From positions 1-18,743 of the forward strand of contig DASWTK010000329.1 in assembly GCA_036402175.1 (NCBI GenBank): DNA of 18,743 nt. Direction: 5' to 3'. The position numbers and the translations under genes were made by a program. Shown here one piece after another: positions 15,201 through 18,743 of the stretch (within the stretch, counting starts at the first letter, position 1; each line of letters begins with the position of its first letter). Below the pieces are notes generated by a model. The model did no database searches, was not told the origin of the DNA, and was given only the letters and a program-made list of their open reading frames with translations. The DNA is from DASPKM01 sp036402175. GTDB lineage: Bacteria > Bacteroidota > Bacteroidia > Chitinophagales > Chitinophagaceae.

Positions 15201-15356
15201 ATGCTGATAGGTGTGCTTACCGGAATCTATTCTTCTATATTCGTTGCAGCCCCGATCCTGGTAGACTTTGCAAAGAACAAACCACTTGGTCAAATGGACG
15301 CGGCTACAACAGCTGCTGATGCAAAGTCGAAGCCCGTTATGGCTAAGCTTAAATAA
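12222..15356 (+). CDS. secDF: Fused protein translocase SecDF, 1044 aa
   Basis: Proton-driven inner-membrane accessory of the Sec translocon that pulls exported proteins into the periplasm. SecD and SecF are fused in one chain, as is usual in Bacteroidota. The SecD part starts with one transmembrane helix (about residues 2-22), then LGLDLQGGINVTLDI, a large periplasmic domain with a Ser/Thr/Ala-rich low-complexity insert (about 285-330), and a membrane block with GIAGLVLTIGMAVDTNVIIFERIKEEL (Asp610 is the proton-relay aspartate). The SecF part follows with FNEGVEFSGGRSYVVKF, and the second membrane block with TVIGFSMNDTVVVFDRVREY (Asp930). The C-terminus is a short Ala/Lys-rich tail. ATG 12222 is chosen because the TATCTTTG promoter lies just before it. 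It is a single gene, divergent from the serine hydrolase and closed by a terminator. Its partner YajC is encoded in this window. Confidence 0.97.
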   Translation: MRALVTIFAVLLTLISLYQLSFTWFVNKHESAMEERARQWVNRNYTPAERKYAGNKELQAVYQDTITEAYNDRLRQILDSTRDKKITWWGQSYQKAKESELLLGLDLQGGINVTLDIALDGLIKGLANNPKDAQLLKAIEEANRRKVTSDADFITLFSQSFKDVNPNTPLAPLFANSTRNKLKIDASDNQVVTYMREQATAAMRQTYQVLTKRIDKFGVAQPNVNLDETKGIITVELAGAKDPERVRRYLQSTANLQFWELYDINEIAASIQAADKALETYQNSLRGIDTSKTTTAAPVTISSVGGDSATAAVADTSRKDTTALGNTASANANPLLRLIQFAQPQQDEQGKQTFPAFIGAAALKDTGTINRYLEIPVVKNNFPANLKFLWSKQERDADGKAYDFLYLYAIKTVPGSEKAKLEGEVITDAYQDFEQITNRVIVHMTMNKQGDRVWEKMTTDAFNAGKKPIAIVLDDIVYSAPYVNQPISGGSSTITMGSGANAKLAVQEGQDLANILKSGKLEAPAKIVQEQVVGPTLGQKAVQGGAWAFAISFLVIFALMLLYFNTAGWVANFALILNLLFTVGILSMFGFTLTAAGIAGLVLTIGMAVDTNVIIFERIKEELTKGKSYNIAFKDGYRRSLAPVLDGHITTLLTACILAYFGLGPVLGFATTQIIGILMSLFCGIVVAWLVTDWWTKKNRHFKYFTSLSKTIYRKAHFRFTEYRKYAYAISVVVVLLGVASIFNGFNEGVEFSGGRSYVVKFGRPVDTEVVKEDLSKVFGKHPVVKTYGGNDQLDITTDYLIKDESLTADSAAMNTLYAGLQSYFPNVSLQDFKTRNIQQTKKVVPTISDDLKTGAKWATFWSLLTISLYIFIRFRDWRFSVGTIVSLLHDVLVTLIVFSFFKNIVPFPLEIDQHFIAAILTVIGFSMNDTVVVFDRVREYAREMKGADKKTIINRAVNDTLTRTIMTSLTVFLTLLILFIVGGEVTRGFAFAMLIGVLTGIYSSIFVAAPILVDFAKNKPLGQMDAATTAADAKSKPVMAKLK

Positions 15357-15377
15357 ATTATCCAGATAGGTTAAGAT

Positions 15378-15407
15378 AAAAACCCGGAAACTTTTTCCGG
15401 GTTTTTT
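15378..15407 (+). terminator. Terminator after secDF
   Basis: Stem AACCCGGAAA (15381-15390) / TTTCCGGGTT (15394-15403), loop CTT, flanked by A and T runs that extend the pairing to 13 bp and end in T6. It lies about 20 nt past the secDF stop. Confidence 0.9.
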
Positions 15408-15704
15408 ATTTTCAGCAACTTTGAATCAATGAACCTGAGTGCGGAAAACATATCATTACCTGGATCTGTAAATCCGGAACGAACAACTGGAAAACAACAT
15501 TAATCGTATATTAGTCGTAGTTGGCTGTAAAACAGACCGTACCGGCAATTGTAACACCTCAAAATCCACAATCCGGAAGGGGTTTGGGATAGGCTTGAAT
15601 TTTGCAAAGAGTTAATGGATGGTCTGAAGCGAATGCGGGTAATTATAGCATTTTAATGGCGTCGGGGGCGGAAATCAGATAGGCCACTCACTTAAAAGGT
15701 CTTT
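15408..15704. other. Gene-free leader region of the response regulator gene
   Basis: About 300 bp with no gene recognised on either strand. A weak -7-like TAGGCTTG (15590-15597, one mismatch) is the best promoter candidate and would leave a ~100-nt leader. No hairpin, riboswitch or repeat of note was seen. A small RNA cannot be excluded. Confidence 0.35.
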
Positions 15705-16403
15705 ATGGAAAATAATAAAGGAAGGGTTTTCCTGGCAGAAGACGATATGTCGTTAGGCTTTGTTATTAAAGACAATCTCGAAGAAGAAGGATTTGAAGTG
15801 GTACACTGTACAGATGGTCAGACAGCAATTGACAGGTTCAGCAAAGATGATTTTGACATCTGTCTGCTCGACGTTATGATGCCAAACAAGGATGGCTTCG
15901 CTGTGGCGAAAAAGATACGTCAGCAAAGCGATGTGATCCCGATTCTGTTCCTAACTGCAAAGTCCATGGAAGAAGACAAGGTGAAAGGGTTCATGACCGG
16001 AGCCGATGACTATATCACAAAACCATTCAGTATGCAGGAATTGATGATGCGTATGAATGTATTCCTGCGTCGCACAAAAAAACTGCATTCGGAATCTACT
16101 GAAGAATACCGGATAGGAAAGTTGAGATTTTCATTTACTGATCTGAAACTTTATACTCCCGACGAAACCATTTCTCTCACTCAGCGCGAAGCCGATCTTC
16201 TCCGCTTTTTATGCAAACACGCCAATAAAGTTCTGAAGCGGGAAGAAGTTCTGGTAAGCGTTTGGGGGAAAGATGATTACTTTCTTGGCCGCAGCATGGA
16301 TGTGTTCATGACCAAGCTTCGCAAATATTTCCGCGCCGATCCTGAGATAAATCTCGAAACCATACATGGAATCGGCTTCCGCTTCAATGCAATTATTTCC
16401 TGA
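15705..16403 (+). CDS. OmpR-family two-component response regulator, 232 aa
   Basis: DNA-binding response regulator. The receiver domain (about residues 6-122) has the acidic pocket Glu12-Asp13-Asp14, the phospho-accepting Asp56 in LLDVMMP, the switch Thr84 (FLTAK) and the conserved Lys106 in TKPFS. A winged-helix effector domain (about 130-230) follows, with LTQREADLLRFLCKHANKVLKREEVL and the recognition region GRSMDVFMTKLRKYF, ending in IHGIGFRF. Length and layout are typical of the OmpR/PhoB family, close to RprY-like regulators of Bacteroidota. No kinase gene sits beside it on the same strand; the nearest is the soluble histidine kinase on the opposite strand at 17091. The target genes are unknown. 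Confidence 0.94.
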   Translation: MENNKGRVFLAEDDMSLGFVIKDNLEEEGFEVVHCTDGQTAIDRFSKDDFDICLLDVMMPNKDGFAVAKKIRQQSDVIPILFLTAKSMEEDKVKGFMTGADDYITKPFSMQELMMRMNVFLRRTKKLHSESTEEYRIGKLRFSFTDLKLYTPDETISLTQREADLLRFLCKHANKVLKREEVLVSVWGKDDYFLGRSMDVFMTKLRKYFRADPEINLETIHGIGFRFNAIIS

Positions 16404-16530
16404 TAGTTCAATGATCCTGGTCAACGTTGTTACTACTGTCTTAACTACGGCATAACACATGTTAAGTATGTTTAACCATAAAAGGCAGCTAATTTGTAAC
16501 TACTAAACCGGAATTATTAAACTACATAAG

Positions 16531-16719
16531 ATGAAATTAATAGCAACCTTAAAGAAAACTGTAACCAGCATTCACGACATGCTGGATCCCCTGGGCATCA
16601 ACCGTAACAAACCAAGGTTCCTGTTTGCAGAAAAAAGAACTTCTTACGATCCTGCAGGCACACCAAGAACAAATGTTTACAGAAGGGATAACGACCTCGG
16701 CAACGGACCTTCTATTTAA
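16531..16719 (+). CDS. Small protein of unknown function, 62 aa
   Basis: I do not recognise this protein. It is basic, with an N-terminal amphipathic stretch MKLIATLKKTVTSIHDMLDP and a polar, Arg/Asn/Pro-rich remainder (GINRNKPRF, RTNVYRRDNDLGNGPSI); no membrane segment, signal peptide or cysteine. Codon choice looks like that of the neighbouring genes. The ATG follows an A/T-rich leader, and a TAATTTG motif about 35-40 nt upstream resembles a shortened -7 box. The stop TAA at 16717-16719 is followed in the same frame by an open stretch that joins the next ORF without another stop. A transcript running through both would end at the terminator at 17065. Existence as a gene is moderately supported. 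Confidence 0.5.
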   Translation: MKLIATLKKTVTSIHDMLDPLGINRNKPRFLFAEKRTSYDPAGTPRTNVYRRDNDLGNGPSI

Positions 16720-16788
16720 GCAACCACAACCGAAGTACGAATCTCTTTTGAAAAAGACTTTACAAAAACCGAACTACAATCCAGATCT

Positions 16789-17046
16789 GTGAAATCTACC
16801 CGATCCATTATCATTGAAAAATCAGGGAGCATAACAAACGCTTTCCATTACCGGGTCAATCCGGTAGACAGGACCCTTGTCAATCTTTATTTCCTCCATA
16901 ACACACTTAAAAATGAGGGAAAAAAAGTAAGCAGTGTCAAACGGGCTGCGTTTCAGATTTCAGCCATTGTTCCCCGCTTCAACCACCAGTCTTTAAGCTA
17001 CACCCGTCCAGTCAAGTATTATACTTCCAATTTTTTCGCCTTGTAA
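16789..17046 (+). CDS. Small basic protein of unknown function, about 85 aa
   Basis: Not recognised. The conceptual protein is basic (many Lys/Arg, few acidic residues), with RSIIIEKSGSITNAFHYRV, a central NLYFLHNTLKN and a Ser/Tyr-rich end SLSYTRPVKYYTS. It has no signal peptide or membrane helix. There is no ATG; a GTG at 16789 is the first plausible start. The frame stays open back to the stop codon of the 62-aa ORF at 16717-16719, so 23 further codons (16720-16788) could belong to it. A good terminator 19 nt past the stop supports transcription through the gene. It may be a true gene with an unusual start, or the second half of a gene interrupted by one stop codon. Confidence 0.4.
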   Translation: MKSTRSIIIEKSGSITNAFHYRVNPVDRTLVNLYFLHNTLKNEGKKVSSVKRAAFQISAIVPRFNHQSLSYTRPVKYYTSNFFAL

Positions 17047-17064
17047 CGTAAGGGAATTACTCTC

Positions 17065-17089
17065 AAACCTCCGGATGGAGGTTTTTTTT
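17065..17089 (+). terminator. Terminator after the small ORFs
   Basis: Stem AAACCTCC (17065-17072) / GGAGGTTT (17077-17084), loop GGAT, ending in a run of eight T. It reads on the plus strand and lies 19 nt past the 85-aa ORF, directly abutting the stop codon of the convergent kinase gene. Confidence 0.85.
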
Positions 17090-17090
17090 A

Positions 17091-17990
17091 CTAACCCATG
17101 GTGGATGTACTGGTGCGTGCTACCTGTTCAACAGGAAATCCAACGATGAACTTGGTTCCCTTTTGCCATTCACTTTCGCAACGAATGTTTCCGTGGAGTG
17201 TGTCTACATAATTTTTTACTATCGACAAACCCAGCCCGGTAGAAGACTCTCCTGCTGTTGGCCGGGTACTTAATTTCTGAAACCGGGTATACAGCTGATC
17301 CATTTCTTCTTTTTTGATTCCCTGGCCTTCGTCTTCAATTTCTACCTCCCATTCATTGTCGTAGTAATTCAGCCGCACATAAATATTTTTATCAAGGGGC
17401 GAGAACTTGATGGCATTTGAAATGAGGTTCTCCAGGATATCCATCAGGATGTACTTATCTGTCAGCACTTCTCTTCCTTCAATAGCGCTTTTAAATACCA
17501 GCGACAGATTTTTCTGAGCAGCCAGTTCTTCAAAACGCGACAGAATGGAAAGCACTACTTCATCAGGAGTTTCCCAATGATAATTGACCTCTATCCTGCC
17601 TTCCTGGATCCGGCTGACATTCAAAAGGTTCCTGACCATTTGAACCATCCTGTTCACACTTTCCTGCATCACCAGCAATTTCTCTTTCTGGGCTACCGTA
17701 AAGTTTTCTGCCTTCCGGCGAAGTGATTCTATAAGCAGATAAACTGTTGTCAAAGGATTATTGAGATCATGGGCAGCCATCGCCATGAACCGGTTCTTTT
17801 CATCATTCAGGCTTTCCAGTTTGTTGTTTTTTTCTTCAAGGAGGTTAGCAGACCTTTCAAGCGCTGAATTGGCCTGTTTTAATTGTTCTTCCAGCCGCAG
17901 CCTTTCTTTCAGGTCAGCTTTATACGCTTCTTCCTTTTCCTGGCAAAAGCGCAATAATTCTTCCCGGGTATAGTTTTCCAGTTTTTTCAT
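17091..17990 (-). CDS. Soluble sensor histidine kinase with N-terminal coiled coil, 299 aa
   Basis: ATP-dependent histidine kinase. No signal peptide or membrane segment is seen, so it is cytoplasmic or membrane-associated through a partner. Residues about 10-65 are charged heptad-like helix (EELLRFCQEKEEAYKADLKE to EEKNNKLESLNDEKNRF), a probable signalling coiled coil with no recognisable PAS or GAF domain. The HisKA domain has the phosphorylated His74 in MAAHDLNNPL. The ATPase domain has the N box LENLISNAIKFSP, G1 DEGQGIKKEE, F box YTRFQKLS and G2 STGLGLSIVKNY. ATG 17990 is used because a TAGTTTTTG promoter-like string lies between it and an alternative ATG at 18029 that would add 13 residues. 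Its response-regulator partner is not obvious: the OmpR-type regulator 0.7 kb away is convergent with it. Confidence 0.9.
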   Translation of the reverse strand: MKKLENYTREELLRFCQEKEEAYKADLKERLRLEEQLKQANSALERSANLLEEKNNKLESLNDEKNRFMAMAAHDLNNPLTTVYLLIESLRRKAENFTVAQKEKLLVMQESVNRMVQMVRNLLNVSRIQEGRIEVNYHWETPDEVVLSILSRFEELAAQKNLSLVFKSAIEGREVLTDKYILMDILENLISNAIKFSPLDKNIYVRLNYYDNEWEVEIEDEGQGIKKEEMDQLYTRFQKLSTRPTAGESSTGLGLSIVKNYVDTLHGNIRCESEWQKGTKFIVGFPVEQVARTSTSTMG

Positions 17991-18048
17991 AACTGCCGGA
18001 GTATCGCTGCAAAAACTACACCCCGGCATGAATTCCGGATTCTCTGAC

Positions 18049-18056
18049 TTATTTTG
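18049..18056 (+). promoter_or_regulatory. Putative -7 box before the LuxR-type gene
   Basis: TTATTTTG resembles TAnnTTTG with one mismatch and lies 5 nt before the ATG at 18062. As with coaE, the message would be nearly leaderless. No clear -33 element was found. Confidence 0.35.
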
Positions 18057-18061
18057 CGTTT

Positions 18062-18481
18062 ATGAAAACCATCATCCTGGGATTCGGGATATTGATTGCC
18101 AGCCTGTTAGTGCTTTTCCAGCTGGCCAGGTTTTCATATTTCAGCGGGAACCCCGCTCCCGAGATCTGGATAGCATTGATTAGTCTGATCTTCTTTGGGA
18201 TAGGCATTTTTATCTCAAGAAAATACCTGCCGGTAAAGAAAGCAGCGGCGCCACCATTAGAACTGGATCTGGAAAAGATCGATAAAATAGGGCTAAGCAA
18301 GCGCGAATATGAGATCCTTCAACTGATCAATGAAGGTCTGTCGAACCAGCAGATAGCCGACAAATTATTCCTCTCTGAGAATACCATTAAAAAACATATT
18401 TCGAATCTTTTCATCAAGCTGGACGTTCAAAGAAGGACAGAAGCGATCAGGAAAGCGAAAGATTTAAGGATCCTGAACTGA
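18062..18481 (+). CDS. Membrane-tethered LuxR-type DNA-binding protein, 139 aa
   Basis: Two hydrophobic helices at the N-terminus (about residues 3-20 and 34-52, separated by a short polar loop SYFSGNPAPE) place the protein in the inner membrane with the C-terminus inside. A short Ala/Pro linker leads to a LuxR/GerE helix-turn-helix domain (about 78-137): LSKREYEILQLINEGLSNQQIA, then LSENTIKKHISNLFIKLDV. There is no receiver or ligand-binding domain, so it cannot be a classical response regulator; signal input, if any, would come through the membrane part or a partner. It is divergent from the histidine kinase (32 or 71 bp apart depending on the kinase start) and is followed, 148 bp on, by a DUF4199-like membrane protein gene. 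Similar tethered LuxR proteins occur in Bacteroidota but their role is unclear to me. Confidence 0.88.
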   Translation: MKTIILGFGILIASLLVLFQLARFSYFSGNPAPEIWIALISLIFFGIGIFISRKYLPVKKAAAPPLELDLEKIDKIGLSKREYEILQLINEGLSNQQIADKLFLSENTIKKHISNLFIKLDVQRRTEAIRKAKDLRILN

Positions 18482-18629
18482 AATTGCCTACTACTTAAGT
18501 TGTAATTATTGCTTTTTAACCGGAATGCTACGAAAGGATGATGGAAACAATGGGCTCATGATATTATATTCGGCCTTCATCACGTGATAACCCAACAACT
18601 AAAATTTCTTCATCAACAAATTCCAGATT

Positions 18630-18743
18630 ATGAAAAAAACGGTTCTCCGCTATGGATTGCTTTCAAGTCTCGTTATTGTTATTTTGTTCTTTCTCGCCTG
18701 GCTGTTCTTCGGATCGGATAATAATTATGCCTCCCAGGAAATA
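18630..18743 (+). CDS. DUF4199-like membrane protein, N-terminal part only
   Basis: Only the first 38 codons are in the window. They start at ATG 18630 with MKKTVLRYGLLSSLVIVILF, a basic N-terminus followed by a first transmembrane helix (about residues 9-27), then a polar loop with GSDNNYASQEI. The MKKxVLxYGL opening is typical of the DUF4199 family of small four-helix membrane proteins in Bacteroidota, function unknown. It follows the tethered LuxR-type gene on the same strand. The family call rests on the N-terminus alone. Confidence 0.6.
   Translation, partial: MKKTVLRYGLLSSLVIVILFFLAWLFFGSDNNYASQEI

Overview
The window looks like chromosome of a member of the Bacteroidota, most likely Chitinophagales/Chitinophagaceae (inference from gene content). 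Evidence: a fused SecDF, a long (about 300 aa) NusB, the nusB–DUF1573–yajC–coaE cluster, DUF4397 and DUF4199 family proteins, a Bacteroidota-type lipoprotein surface-export signal, and several -7 boxes of the Bacteroidota form TAnnTTTG. No rRNA, tRNA, CRISPR, insertion sequence or phage gene was found.

Layout. 1-585: gene-free, filled with degenerate ACAGATTTAATG / GATTTCACGGATT repeats, then the terminator of groEL. 586-2565 (-): groES-groEL chaperonin operon. 2957-5513 (+): nusB, a DUF1573 lipoprotein, yajC, a strong terminator, coaE. 5566-6903 (+): a Tat-exported Gfo/Idh/MocA oxidoreductase carrying four cysteines in its C-terminal half. 6930-9188 (-): a metallo-beta-lactamase-fold hydrolase with a C-terminal membrane anchor and a class I aspartate aminotransferase. 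9189-9583: inverted GGGTTTT-rich repeats flanking a decayed gene end with its terminator still intact. 9584-10270 (-): a surface lipoprotein with two DUF4397 repeats. 10414-10769: about 15 tandem copies of a 22/23-bp unit. 10775-12070 (-): a serine hydrolase lipoprotein of the class A beta-lactamase fold, divergent from secDF (12222-15356, +). 15705-18481: a signalling block with an OmpR-type response regulator, two small unknown ORFs in one frame, a soluble histidine kinase (-) and a membrane-tethered LuxR-type regulator (+). The window ends in the 5' part of a DUF4199-like membrane protein.

How the genes work together. Most are housekeeping: protein folding (GroES/EL), transcription antitermination (NusB), protein export (YajC, SecDF) and CoA synthesis (CoaE). 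nusB and secDF share a near-identical promoter core, although they lie 9 kb apart. The accessory interest is in the non-coding repeats (three unrelated types), the gene remnant at 9419-9526, and the signalling block at the right end, where the response regulator, the kinase and the tethered LuxR protein have no obvious operon partners. I did not see a clear novel defence or biosynthetic system. The best candidates for undescribed biology are the 22/23-bp tandem array and the two-ORF small-protein locus at 16531-17046.
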